From positions 14,447-78,446 of the forward strand of contig JAEYCB010000046.1 of assembly GCA_023404345.1 (NCBI GenBank): a stretch of 64,000 bases of DNA, given 5' to 3'. Shown here piece after piece: positions 1 through 8,803 of this stretch (positions within the stretch are counted from its first letter, which is position 1; every line of letters begins with the position of its first letter). The notes below the pieces were generated by a model. That model did no database searches, was not told where the DNA came from, and saw only the letters and a program-made list of their open reading frames with translations. The position numbers and the translations under genes were made by a program. This stretch comes from Bacillota bacterium (GTDB lineage Bacteria > Bacillota > Clostridia > Christensenellales > Aristaeellaceae).

Positions 1-1
1 T

Positions 2-610
2 CTGTCGGTCAAGCAGGATCTGTGGTTCTCCACCAAGGACACCATTTCCAAAATCTACGACCACCGCTTCAAGGACATCTTTGCCGAGCTGTACGAAAGC
101 GAGTTCAAGGCCGCCTTCGAGGCCGCGGGCATCGAGTATTTCTACACGCTGATCGACGATGCGGTAGCCCGCGTCATCCGCAGCCGCGGCGGCTTCATCT
201 GGGCGCTGAAAAACTATGACGGCGACGTGATGAGCGACATGATTGCCACGGCCTTCGGCAGCCTGGCCATGATGACCAGCGTGCTCGTCTCCCCCGGCGG
301 ACAGTTTGAGTACGAGGCCGCGCACGGCACCGTTACCCGCCACTACTATCGCTACCTCAAGGGCGAGGAAACCAGCACCAACCCCGTGGCTACCATCTTC
401 GCCTGGACCGGCGCGCTGCGCAAGCGCGGCGAGCTGGACGGCCTTGCTGACCTGCAGGCCTTTGCAGACCGCCTGGAAAAAGCCACGCTGGCCACCATCG
501 AGAGCGGCCGCATGACCAAGGACCTGGTGGCCCTCTACGAGGGCGAAGCTACGGGCCTCAACAGCGACGCATTTTTGGACGCCATCGCCCAAACGATGGA
601 AAGCCTATAA
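2..610 (+). CDS. icd: NADP-dependent isocitrate dehydrogenase, C-terminal part (5' end outside window)
   Basis: The reading frame is open from base 2 and encodes the last 202 residues of an isocitrate dehydrogenase, which converts isocitrate to 2-oxoglutarate and CO2 with NADP in the cytosol. Recognisable family blocks are [37 protein letters not shown] and the nucleotide-binding [11 protein letters not shown] region. The KNYDGDV block marks the eukaryote-like homodimeric type rather than the E. coli type. A strong hairpin terminator follows within 5 bases of the stop. The N-terminal half is cut off by the window edge, not by mutation. Confidence 0.95.
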   Translation: MSVKQDLWFSTKDTISKIYDHRFKDIFAELYESEFKAAFEAAGIEYFYTLIDDAVARVIRSRGGFIWALKNYDGDVMSDMIATAFGSLAMMTSVLVSPGGQFEYEAAHGTVTRHYYRYLKGEETSTNPVATIFAWTGALRKRGELDGLADLQAFADRLEKATLATIESGRMTKDLVALYEGEATGLNSDAFLDAIAQTMESL

Positions 611-613
611 TTC

Positions 614-651
614 AAAGAGCGCGGGGAAGGCAGGATTCCCCCGCGCTCTTT
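614..651 (+). terminator. Rho-independent terminator after icd
   Basis: A perfect 13-bp stem (AAAGAGCGCGGGG at 614-626 against 639-651) closes a 12-base loop and runs directly into TTTT. It starts 4 bases after the icd stop codon. Confidence 0.9.
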
Positions 652-750
652 TCCTGTCCAAAATTGGAGCAGCATGAGGCTTTCATTAGAAAAAGAAAGA
701 ACGCTTTCCTTTGCTCTCATCCGGTGCTATACTGATGCGGGGTGAAAAAG

Positions 751-1116
751 ATGAACTTTTTAGGCAATGTGCTATGGTTTCTGTTTGCAGGTCTTTGGCA
801 GGGAATCGGCTGGCTGTTTGCAGGCGTTTTATGGAGCATAACCATCGTGGGTATCCCGGTGGGCCGCCAGTGTTTCAAGCTGGCCGCGCTGTGGTTCTGC
901 CCCTTTGGTCGGGATGTGGAAGCCGGCGGCGGCGTGCCTTCCTTTCTGATGAACGTGATCTGGCTGCTGGTGAGCGGCCTGTGGCTGGCCCTTGCTGCCG
1001 CCCTGAACGGATTGCTTCTGTGCCTGACCATCGTAGGCATTCCCTTTGGCTTGCAGTGCTTCAAGCTGGCTCGGCTGTCGCTGTCGCCATTTGGCGCGCG
1101 CATCGTATACCGGTAA
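751..1116 (+). CDS. yccF: YccF family inner-membrane protein
   Basis: A 121-residue protein made of two similar halves, each with a hydrophobic helix pair followed by the repeated motif TIVGIPxGxQCFKLA and a short SPFG/CPFG segment. This internal duplication is the hallmark of the YccF (DUF307) family of small integral membrane proteins; their function is not established. The ATG at 751 is preferred to the GTG at 742 because GGGGTGA ends 5 bases before it. It stands alone between the icd terminator and a convergent antiporter gene. Confidence 0.88.
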   Translation: MNFLGNVLWFLFAGLWQGIGWLFAGVLWSITIVGIPVGRQCFKLAALWFCPFGRDVEAGGGVPSFLMNVIWLLVSGLWLALAAALNGLLLCLTIVGIPFGLQCFKLARLSLSPFGARIVYR

Positions 1117-1120
1117 AGCA

Positions 1121-1152
1121 GCGGCGCGGTTTCCTTATGGAGACCGCGCCGC
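1121..1152. terminator. Hairpin between convergent yccF and antiporter genes
   Basis: A perfect 10-bp stem GCGGCGCGGT/ACCGCGCCGC with a 12-base loop lies between the two convergent stop codons. No long T run follows on either side, so efficiency is uncertain; it may serve both genes. Confidence 0.6.
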
Positions 1153-1157
1153 ACTCT

Positions 1158-2669
1158 TTATCCCCGGTGGAAGCTGCCTTCCCGCCGGATGGCCCACCTC
1201 CGCTGGCTCCCATCGGCCCAGCGGATTTTAGGCTGGATTTCAGGCAGGGGCATGGGTCGTCCGTCCGGGACGGCTTTTTTGTTTTTCCTGGCGGCGGACT
1301 TATCGCTTTCCTTGCCGTCGCGCTGCGCCTTTGCCGGCTTCTCCGCTTTCATGGACTTGTCGGACTTCACCGTCTTGTCGGCCTTCTGGGGTTTGTCGGC
1401 CTTGACGGGCTTTTCCGCTATCTTATCGGCCTTGACCGCTTTCTCCGCCGGCCTATCCGCCAGGGGTGCGCCCTGCACGCCGGGCACCGCGCCGGAGAGG
1501 AACAGCGCCTTGCGCGCACACACCGGACCGATCATCTCATAGAGCACGGAGGACGAGAGGATGATCGTGCTCAGCAGCGCGCCGGATTCCTCCGGCAGGA
1601 TGCGCTGGGCCAGCACGGCCAGACCGATGCTCACGCCCGCCTGCGGAATCAGCGCCAGGCCCAGATAGCGCCTAACTCCAACCGGCATGCCCGTGATGCG
1701 CGCGCCCATCCAGGAGCCCAGAAACTTGCCCGCGATGCGCACCGCGAAATACGCCGCACCGATGATGCCCACAGTGGTGAGGGCGCTTAGGTCCAGGCGC
1801 ATGCCGCTAAGTACGAAGAACATCACGTTGATGGGCGGCGTCACCCGGCTGACTTGCTTGAAGAGCGTCTTGTCGCCGCGCACGTTGACGTAGGTGGCGC
1901 CCAGCAGCATGCACCCCAGCAGGGGCGACACGTCCAGCGCGGCACAACCTGCCGCGATGAAGAACACGAACGCGCACGTCAGCACCAGCCGGTGGTCCGA
2001 GGAACGGCCATTGAGCAGCACACACAACAGCCTGCCCAGCAGATAGGCCGCCAGCAGCACACCTGCGTTCACCGCCAGCGGGGTGAGTACGCTCTGCCAG
2101 TCCACGACGGGCGTTTCCGTGCCGGAGGCGATGGCCGCGCACACGCTGAAGGCCAGCAGGGCCACCGCGTCATCCATGGCCACCACCTGCACTAGGGTGT
2201 TTACAAACGATCCCTTGGCCCGGTACTGGCGAATGGTCATCAGGCTGGAAGCAGGGGCGGTGGCGGAGCCGATGGCGCCCAGCAGCAGCGAAAACGGCAG
2301 GGAAAGATGAAATACCACCAGCATAAAGGCAGTGACCACCGCCGCCGTGACCAGCGCTTCCATCAGGGTGAGGACGATCACTTTCGACCCCTGCTGCTTG
2401 AGCCGGTCCAGCCGCAGGTATCGGCCCACGCCAAAGGCAATGAAGGCCAGGGCCACATCGGTGATGAATTCCATGCCGCTTACAATGTCGGAAGGAATCA
2501 GGTCCAGCGCATAAGGGCCGATGGCTACGCCCGCAAGGATATAGCCCGTAACATTGGGCAGCTTAAGCACCTTGGTCACGCGCGACATCAAAAAGCCCGC
2601 AAGCCACAAAATCGTCACCGCCACCAACACCCTGGCCGCGGGGCTGAGCGTCAAAAATACATCCCTCAT
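1158..2669 (-). CDS. Cation/proton antiporter, CPA2 family, with Lys/Ala-rich tail
   Basis: A 503-residue protein with about 12 hydrophobic segments over residues 1-390, resembling the Na+/H+ exchanger (KefB/NapA-like) family that exchanges Na+ or K+ for protons across the cytoplasmic membrane. GYILAGVAIGP near residue 42 and the MDDAVALL segment near residue 165 are typical transport-core features. After the last helix there is a roughly 110-residue hydrophilic tail of repeated KADK/EKPVK units, a likely cytosolic extension not needed for transport. ATG at 2669 has GGAAGGTGA upstream. It diverges from a LysR gene and probably is its target. Confidence 0.9.
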   Translation of the reverse strand: MRDVFLTLSPAARVLVAVTILWLAGFLMSRVTKVLKLPNVTGYILAGVAIGPYALDLIPSDIVSGMEFITDVALAFIAFGVGRYLRLDRLKQQGSKVIVLTLMEALVTAAVVTAFMLVVFHLSLPFSLLLGAIGSATAPASSLMTIRQYRAKGSFVNTLVQVVAMDDAVALLAFSVCAAIASGTETPVVDWQSVLTPLAVNAGVLLAAYLLGRLLCVLLNGRSSDHRLVLTCAFVFFIAAGCAALDVSPLLGCMLLGATYVNVRGDKTLFKQVSRVTPPINVMFFVLSGMRLDLSALTTVGIIGAAYFAVRIAGKFLGSWMGARITGMPVGVRRYLGLALIPQAGVSIGLAVLAQRILPEESGALLSTIILSSSVLYEMIGPVCARKALFLSGAVPGVQGAPLADRPAEKAVKADKIAEKPVKADKPQKADKTVKSDKSMKAEKPAKAQRDGKESDKSAARKNKKAVPDGRPMPLPEIQPKIRWADGSQRRWAIRREGSFHRG

Positions 2670-2721
2670 CGTCCGTCACCTTCCTACCATTTTATCCATC
2701 ACCCGCCGGATGATGGGGTTG

Positions 2722-2750
2722 ATTGTAACAGCGAAGCGTGATAAAATCAA
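2722..2750 (-). promoter_or_regulatory. Sigma-A-type promoter of the antiporter gene
   Basis: On the minus strand TTGATT (2745-2750) and TACAAT (2722-2727) are separated by exactly 17 bases, 53 bases before the antiporter start codon. Confidence 0.7.
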
Positions 2751-2768
2751 ATGATGAAAATGAATGTT

Positions 2769-2789
2769 ATTATCAATATTTTTGATAAT
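2769..2789. promoter_or_regulatory. LysR-type operator (ATC-N9-GAT inverted repeat)
   Basis: ATTATCAA and TTGATAAT form a perfect 8-bp inverted repeat with a 5-base spacer. Its core is ATC-N9-GAT, the classic LysR-family binding motif. It sits roughly 55-75 bases upstream of the expected antiporter transcription start and about 40 bases upstream of the LysR start codon. This is the usual position for LysR proteins that activate the divergent gene and repress themselves. Confidence 0.65.
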
Positions 2790-2827
2790 GTTTTCATGGC
2801 CGACAGCATATCGAGGAGGGAAAGCGT

Positions 2828-3718
2828 ATGATTGACCCAAAGCTGAAAACGCTGCTATGCGTTGTAAAAGAAGGATCTTATACCAGAGCGGCCGATGCTC
2901 TGGCACTATCCCAGCCAGCGGTAAGCTATCACGTGCGCCAGTTGGAAGATGAGCTTGGCATTAAGATTTTTTATCGAAACCAAAAAAAATTGACGTTAAC
3001 GCCAGAGGGTGAGGTGCTCATCAAGTATGCCCGCCGGCTGGAAGCCATCAGCGACAGCGCCCGCCGCGCCCTCAATGACGTCAAGCAGCAGCTGCGCCAT
3101 TTTACCGTGGGCATCACGCCCAGCTGCGGCGAGGCGCTCATCGGCCGTGTGTTCAGCAGCTATTGCAGCGCGCATCCCCACACCAACATCAGCATCGTCA
3201 CCGACACCATGGAGCAGCTGTGCGACCGTCTGGGCAGCTATGAGCTGGACTTTGCCATCGTGGACGGCTCGGTGTCGCTCAAGCACTGTCATACTGAGCT
3301 TTTGGACTTGGATTACCTGTGCGTGGTGATGTCGCCCAGGCATGCGCTGGCGAAACGCACCGCCATCACCTTGGAAGAGCTCAAGGCCGAAAGCCTCATC
3401 CTCCGGCGCGAGGATGCAGGCACGCGCCGCCTGTTTGAAAGCAGCCTGACCGGCCATATGGAAAACATCCGCAACTTCGACGTACGCCTGGAGATGGATA
3501 ACATCAACGCCATCAAGGAATTGGTGGCCGCCAATCTGGGCGTGACCATCATCGCCCACAGCGCCTGCCGCGAAGAGGCCGCCGATGGCCGTCTGGTGGC
3601 CGTGCCGGTGGAGGGCATGCGCATGGTGCGCGAAATCAATGTGGTTTATCAGGACGATTTCAACCATCCCGAAGTATTGGAAGAAATCCGGCGGATCTAT
3701 CAGGGCTTTCGACCCTGA
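2828..3718 (+). CDS. LysR family transcriptional regulator
   Basis: A 296-residue regulator with an N-terminal winged helix-turn-helix (residues 1-60; SYTRAADALALSQPAVSYHV is the recognition region) followed by a periplasmic-binding-protein-like effector domain (about 90-293). LysR proteins bind DNA as tetramers and respond to a small molecule; the inducer is not deducible here. The RBS GAGGAGGG lies 6 bases before ATG. It is divergent from the antiporter gene, with a LysR box between, so control of ion homeostasis is a reasonable inference. Confidence 0.93.
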   Translation: MIDPKLKTLLCVVKEGSYTRAADALALSQPAVSYHVRQLEDELGIKIFYRNQKKLTLTPEGEVLIKYARRLEAISDSARRALNDVKQQLRHFTVGITPSCGEALIGRVFSSYCSAHPHTNISIVTDTMEQLCDRLGSYELDFAIVDGSVSLKHCHTELLDLDYLCVVMSPRHALAKRTAITLEELKAESLILRREDAGTRRLFESSLTGHMENIRNFDVRLEMDNINAIKELVAANLGVTIIAHSACREEAADGRLVAVPVEGMRMVREINVVYQDDFNHPEVLEEIRRIYQGFRP

Positions 3719-3724
3719 AACATC

Positions 3725-3749
3725 AAAAGCGGCCGCACGCTGCTTTTTT
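3725..3749 (+). terminator. Terminator after the LysR gene
   Basis: AAAAGCGGC pairs with GCTGCTTTT (one G-U pair) around a 5-base loop and continues into TTTTTT, 6 bases after the stop codon. Confidence 0.75.
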
Positions 3750-3753
3750 CCTA

Positions 3754-3793
3754 TTGACAAACTGTCTATACTGTGTACAATGCATATGCACAC
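3754..3793 (+). promoter_or_regulatory. Promoter and putative GntR operator of the ABC operon
   Basis: TTGACA (3754-3759) and TACAAT (3776-3781) are spaced by 16 bases, a near-consensus sigma-A promoter. GTGTACA (3773-3779) and TGCACAC (3787-3793) form an inverted repeat (6 of 7 pairs, 7-base centre) covering the -10 region. The half-site GTGTNCA suits a GntR-type autorepressor encoded immediately downstream. Confidence 0.7.
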
Positions 3794-3810
3794 TTAAGTG
3801 GAGGCACACC

Positions 3811-4191
3811 ATGGACATCATTCTCACCAATGCGGGCGGCCAACCCATCTACGACCAGATTGTATCGCAGATCAAGGCGCAGATTCTCTCCGGCAAGCTC
3901 AAGGAAGGCGATGCTCTGCCTTCCCTGCGCACATTGGCCAAGGAGCTGCGCATCAGCGTGATCACCACCAAGCGCGCCTATGAGGAGCTGGAACGCGAGG
4001 GCTTTATCGTAAGCCTGACCGGCAAAGGCAGTTTTGTGGCGGGTGCGAATACCGAGCTGATCCGTGAGGAACACCTGCGCCGTCTGGAGGACCATCTGCG
4101 CGAGGCGGTGGCCCTGTCGCGCCTGTGCAATCTGGATTTGGATGGTCTCACCGGTATTTTAAGCATGCTCTATAAGGAGGAGGACCTATGA
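3811..4191 (+). CDS. GntR family transcriptional regulator, YtrA subfamily
   Basis: A short 126-residue repressor. Residues 10-75 form the GntR winged helix (PIYDQIVSQIK, LPSLRTLAKELRIS, EREGFIVSLTGKGSFV); the remaining 50 residues are a small helical dimerisation tail, as in YtrA rather than FadR/HutC types. GGAGG lies 7 bases before ATG 3811; an upstream in-frame ATG would fall within the promoter and is rejected. The stop overlaps the ABC ATPase start (ATGA). Such proteins usually repress their own ABC operon and respond to cell-envelope stress. Confidence 0.93.
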   Translation: MDIILTNAGGQPIYDQIVSQIKAQILSGKLKEGDALPSLRTLAKELRISVITTKRAYEELEREGFIVSLTGKGSFVAGANTELIREEHLRRLEDHLREAVALSRLCNLDLDGLTGILSMLYKEEDL

Positions 4192-5027
4192 ACAACGCCC
4201 TGGAAATCACGGGGCTGACCAAACGCTACCCCGGCTTTACGCTGGACCATCTTACCTTTTCTTTGCCCGAAGGCTGCATCATGGGTCTGATCGGGGAAAA
4301 TGGTGCGGGTAAAACCACCGCGCTCAAGTTGATGCTGGGTCTGGCGCGTCCCGACGCGGGCAACGTGCGATTGCTTAGCCGCGCCGCAGCAGACCGCGAA
4401 ACCAAGGAACACCTGGGCGTAGTGATGGACGAATGCGGCTTTCCCGAAAACCTGACGTTCCATGACGTGGACGCCATTTTGAGCCGCTGCTACCGCACCT
4501 GGGACACACTGCGCTTTCAGGGCTGGGCCGATCGCTTTGAGCTTCCCCGCAAAAAGCCTGTTAAAGCCTTTTCACGTGGTATGCGGATGAAGCTGTCCAT
4601 CGCGGCGGCTCTATCGCACGACAGCCGGCTTTTGCTGCTGGATGAAGCCACGAGCGGTCTTGACCCTGTTGTGCGCGACGAGATGCTGGACGTGCTGCGC
4701 GATTTTATCCAGGACGAACGCCGGTCGGTGCTGCTGTCCTCGCACATCATCAGCGATCTGGAGAAGGTGTGCGATTACGTAACCTTCCTGCACAAGGGGC
4801 GGCTGCTGCTTTCCGAGCCCAAGGATGATCTGCTGGACCGCTATGTGCTGGCAAAAGCCCCAGAGGAGGAGCTGCGCCGCCTGGACCCTGCGGCAGTTGT
4901 GGGTATACGCGCCGGCCGCTTCGGAGCCGAGGCGCTGATCCTGCGCAGCGCGCTGCCCGGCGGCATGGTGCATCAGCCGGCCACATTGGAGGACATCATG
5001 CTTTACCATATCAAGGAGGAACATTGA
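4188..5027 (+). CDS. ABC transporter ATP-binding protein (YtrB-like)
   Basis: A 279-residue ATPase with Walker A GENGAGKTT near residue 37, a signature segment FSRGMRMKLSIAAAL, Walker B LLLLDEATSGLDP and H-loop LLSSHII. The signature is SRGM rather than LSGGQ, common in ABC-2 type exporters of this class. The C-terminal 60 residues form a divergent accessory region. It overlaps the GntR gene by 4 bases and is followed after 1 base by the permease gene, so all three are translationally linked. Substrate unknown; related systems affect lipid II-binding antibiotic stress and acetoin use. Confidence 0.92.
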   Translation: MNNALEITGLTKRYPGFTLDHLTFSLPEGCIMGLIGENGAGKTTALKLMLGLARPDAGNVRLLSRAAADRETKEHLGVVMDECGFPENLTFHDVDAILSRCYRTWDTLRFQGWADRFELPRKKPVKAFSRGMRMKLSIAAALSHDSRLLLLDEATSGLDPVVRDEMLDVLRDFIQDERRSVLLSSHIISDLEKVCDYVTFLHKGRLLLSEPKDDLLDRYVLAKAPEEELRRLDPAAVVGIRAGRFGAEALILRSALPGGMVHQPATLEDIMLYHIKEEH

Positions 5028-5028
5028 G

Positions 5029-5622
5029 ATGAAAGGACTTCTGATGAAGGACCTGCTCAACCTCAAGCAGACGATGCGTGTATGGCTGCTTCTGCTGGCA
5101 CTGTTTATCGTGATCGGCTTTGCCCAGCAGAGCCCGCTTTATGTGGGCAGCATGCTGACGGTTATGCTGCTGTTGCTCCCGGTGAATGCTCTGGCTTACG
5201 ACGAAAACTGCAAGTGGGAACCCTACGCCCTCACCATGCCCGTCACGCGGCGTGACCTGGCGCTGAGCAAATACCTGCTGGTGCTGCTGGGCGCAGCGGT
5301 GATGGCTCCGCTGTCGGCGGTCTGCTCGCTGATGATGGGCGTAGAGGCGCAGGAGGTGCTGTCTATCATCGGTTTGTTGCTGTCGGTAGGGCTGTGCATG
5401 GTTTCCATCATGCTGCCGCTGTTGTTTCGCTTCGGTGTGCAGAAAGGACGCATGATTATGATCGTACTGGTATTGCTGCCCGTTGCGGTGACAGCTGCGT
5501 TTCCCGGCGCATTCACGGCAGCCCTGCCCAACGGCGCCGGATGGCTGCCTCTGGCGGCGTTTGTGCTGCTGGCGCTTTCCGCCGCCATATCGGTGCGGGT
5601 GTGCGAGCGCAAGGAGTATTGA
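5029..5622 (+). CDS. ABC-2 type transporter permease
   Basis: A 197-residue membrane protein with about five to six hydrophobic helices (first at residues 17-33). The block YDENCKWEPYALTMPVTRRD is typical of the ABC2_membrane_5 permease family that partners YtrA/YtrB-type ATPases: a KWE..ALTMPVSR motif between helices two and three. It is the last gene of the GntR-ABC operon and ends before a hairpin shared with the convergent XRE gene. AAGGAGGAA upstream lies inside the end of the ATPase gene. Confidence 0.88.
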   Translation: MKGLLMKDLLNLKQTMRVWLLLLALFIVIGFAQQSPLYVGSMLTVMLLLLPVNALAYDENCKWEPYALTMPVTRRDLALSKYLLVLLGAAVMAPLSAVCSLMMGVEAQEVLSIIGLLLSVGLCMVSIMLPLLFRFGVQKGRMIMIVLVLLPVAVTAAFPGAFTAALPNGAGWLPLAAFVLLALSAAISVRVCERKEY

Positions 5623-5640
5623 TGACTTACGAATAGCACA

Positions 5641-5682
5641 GCGCCGCGACATGGGCATTTTTCCCTCTGCCGCGGCGCGTTT
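5641..5682. terminator. Hairpin between convergent ABC operon and XRE gene
   Basis: GCGCCGCG (5641-5648) pairs perfectly with CGCGGCGC (5671-5678) and is followed by GTTTGTT; it lies between the two stop codons, so it can act on both strands. Confidence 0.6.
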
Positions 5683-5683
5683 G

Positions 5684-5902
5684 TTATTCTTCCGTCTCTC
5701 CCGGCACATAGGCCAGCAGGTCCCCCGGCTGGCAGTCCAGCGCCCGGCACAGCCTGTCCAGCGTGCTGAAGCGGATGGCACGCGCCCGGCCGGTTTTCAG
5801 GATGCTGAGGTTGGCCAGCGTGATGTCTACCTTGGCCGCCAGCTCGCTTAGGGTCATCTTGCGTCGGGCCAGCATCATATCCAGATTGACTTGTATCGCC
5901 AT
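5684..5902 (-). CDS. Small XRE/Cro-type helix-turn-helix regulator (YozG-like)
   Basis: A 72-residue single-domain HTH protein: MLARRKMTLSELAAKVDIT followed by the recognition helix LANLSILKTGRARAIRF, and a conserved LCRALDCQPGDLLAYV end. GGGAGG precedes ATG 5902. It starts 11 bases after the DUF2975 gene stops; this gene pair is common in Firmicutes, where the HTH protein is thought to regulate the pair. Upstream in-frame codons exist but would run into the DUF2975 coding sequence. Confidence 0.9.
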   Translation of the reverse strand: MAIQVNLDMMLARRKMTLSELAAKVDITLANLSILKTGRARAIRFSTLDRLCRALDCQPGDLLAYVPGETEE

Positions 5903-5913
5903 GGCTGCCTCCC

Positions 5914-6393
5914 TCACACCGTCATTTCGTTTTCTTCGCGCAGAAGGGCGGCGCTGCGGCACAAACCGCTCAGGGCGAAGCTGGCCAGTCCTGCCGTGCC
6001 TGTAACAAACATAAGCCCAAGGCCCGTCATTGTCAAAAACGGCGGAAGGGCCTGACTGATCCACAGGAAGACGCCCAATCCCACGCACAGTCCAAAACAC
6101 GCCGCGGACAGCTGCCAGATGTGCCTGAAGCGCTCGGCATTAACCACCACAAAAGCTTTTCCCCGGCCGATTGTGCCAAATATCTGCCACAGAAGCGCCA
6201 GTGCAGCAAGTGTGGGAAGTGCAAGCAGCCACCCAAAGCCTACGCCCCAACCGTACCAGGCCGCCAAATCCGGCCGTGCGGCGCATACATGCGCCATATA
6301 CAGGGGCACAAAGCGAAGAACCACCACCAGCACAGCGCAGGCGCACAAAATCAGCGCTGCCCTGAGCAGTCTGGCTACCGTCGTGTTTTTCAT
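5914..6393 (-). CDS. DUF2975 domain membrane protein
   Basis: A 159-residue protein with four predicted membrane helices (roughly 10-33, 45-70, 95-118 and 120-145). The segment IGRGKAFVVVNAERFRHI between helices two and three matches the family pattern of a G.x.F...N..RLR.I loop. AAAGGAGGG precedes ATG 6393. It is the first gene of an operon with the small XRE regulator. Function of DUF2975 is unknown; the fixed pairing suggests a membrane partner of the HTH protein. Confidence 0.88.
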   Translation of the reverse strand: MKNTTVARLLRAALILCACAVLVVVLRFVPLYMAHVCAARPDLAAWYGWGVGFGWLLALPTLAALALLWQIFGTIGRGKAFVVVNAERFRHIWQLSAACFGLCVGLGVFLWISQALPPFLTMTGLGLMFVTGTAGLASFALSGLCRSAALLREENEMTV

Positions 6394-6427
6394 GCAAAAG
6401 CCCTCCTTTTTTTATTGGGTTGAACAG

Positions 6428-6456
6428 ATGATAGCACAAAGTTTATCGTTTATCAA
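6428..6456 (-). promoter_or_regulatory. Promoter of the DUF2975-XRE pair with repeated GATAA motifs
   Basis: On the minus strand TTGATA (6451-6456) and TATCAT (6428-6433) are exactly 17 bases apart. The minus strand also reads TTGATAAACGATAAAC across the -35 and spacer, with another ATCGAAT/CGATAA copy near 6474-6481. These repeated CGATAA units are candidates for the XRE regulator's operator. Confidence 0.7.
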
Positions 6457-6490
6457 TAATATTTTATTGTAATTCGATAAATCCAGAGAT

Positions 6491-6523
6491 AAGAAAAGCC
6501 CGCACGGCGTTTACCGTGCGGGC
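6491..6523 (-). terminator. Terminator of the groESL operon
   Basis: GCCCGCACGG (6498-6507) pairs perfectly with CCGTGCGGGC (6514-6523) around a 6-base loop; on the minus strand it is followed by TTTTCTT. It lies 24 bases past the groEL stop. Confidence 0.9.
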
Positions 6524-6546
6524 CAGTTTTCCGTTTGATATTCGGC

Positions 6547-8193
<1,647 letters not shown>

Positions 8194-8225
8194 CTAGAGA
8201 TATTGCGTCGCTCAAAAAAACCGGA

Positions 8226-8510
8226 TCATTCCACGGTGGCCAGAATGTCGCTCTGGCGCACGATGATAAGCTCCTGTCCGTCGATCTTGACCTCGGTGCC
8301 GGCATACTTGGAGTAAATCACCTTATCGCCGGGCTTTACGTTCATCACGATTTCCTTGCCGTCCACCATGCCGCCGGGGCCCACGGCCAGCACCTCTGCC
8401 ATCTGGGGCTTCTCCTTGGCGGTGCCGGTGAGCAAAATGCCGCTCTTGGTGGTTTCTTCCATCTCAACGTTCTTGATGACCACACGGTCGCCCAAAGGCT
8501 TAACGTTCAT
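8226..8510 (-). CDS. groES: Co-chaperonin GroES (Hsp10)
   Basis: A 94-residue protein beginning MNVKPLGDRVVIK, with the mobile-loop region ETTKSGILLTGTAKEKPQ that contacts GroEL, and YSKYAGTEVKIDGQELIIV at the end. GGAGG lies upstream of ATG 8510; an in-frame upstream extension would read through the RBS and towards CIRCE, so the shorter start is chosen. First gene of the groESL operon. Confidence 0.97.
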   Translation of the reverse strand: MNVKPLGDRVVIKNVEMEETTKSGILLTGTAKEKPQMAEVLAVGPGGMVDGKEIVMNVKPGDKVIYSKYAGTEVKIDGQELIIVRQSDILATVE

Positions 8511-8553
8511 CACTGTATCCTCCCTGTCCATATCGATTGTGGTTTCGGTCTTG

Positions 8554-8580
8554 TTAGCACTCATACTAAACGAGTGCTAA
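8554..8580. promoter_or_regulatory. CIRCE element (HrcA operator)
   Basis: TTAGCACTC-N9-GAGTGCTAA, a perfect match to the controlling inverted repeat of chaperone expression. It sits between the promoter and groES, so HrcA (encoded outside the window) should repress the operon until heat shock. Confidence 0.97.
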
Positions 8581-8591
8581 CAACAGTCCTT

Positions 8592-8620
8592 ACTATACGT
8601 TATTTCCTGCCAAGTGGCAA
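8592..8620 (-). promoter_or_regulatory. Sigma-A promoter of groESL
   Basis: Minus strand TTGCCA (8615-8620), 17-base spacer, TATAGT (8592-8597). CIRCE starts about 12 bases downstream of the -10, covering the transcription start. Confidence 0.85.
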
Positions 8621-8766
8621 GCCGCTATTCACCTGTTTTTTGGCTCTGCGGGCGAAAAAAAGATTTCCATTATGCTGTTGAATCTTAATTTCTCGAATTA
8701 TTTTCAATTATCTATTGTTTTCTTTATATTTCTTTTGTATTTGAATCGTGCGGAAGGACAGCCCTG

Positions 8767-8775
8767 TGGTACAAT
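8767..8775 (+). promoter_or_regulatory. Extended -10 promoter of mutY
   Basis: TGG followed by TACAAT gives an extended -10 (TGN-TACAAT) with no convincing -35; it lies 28 bases before the mutY start codon. Confidence 0.5.
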
Positions 8776-8803
8776 AGCAAAGCAACCGAAAGGAGAGGAT
8801 TTC

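Noticed and set aside
3754..3810. Upstream ATG (3754 frame) as start of the GntR gene
   Set aside because: It would place the promoter and operator within the coding region; the GGAGG-supported ATG at 3811 begins exactly at the family homology.
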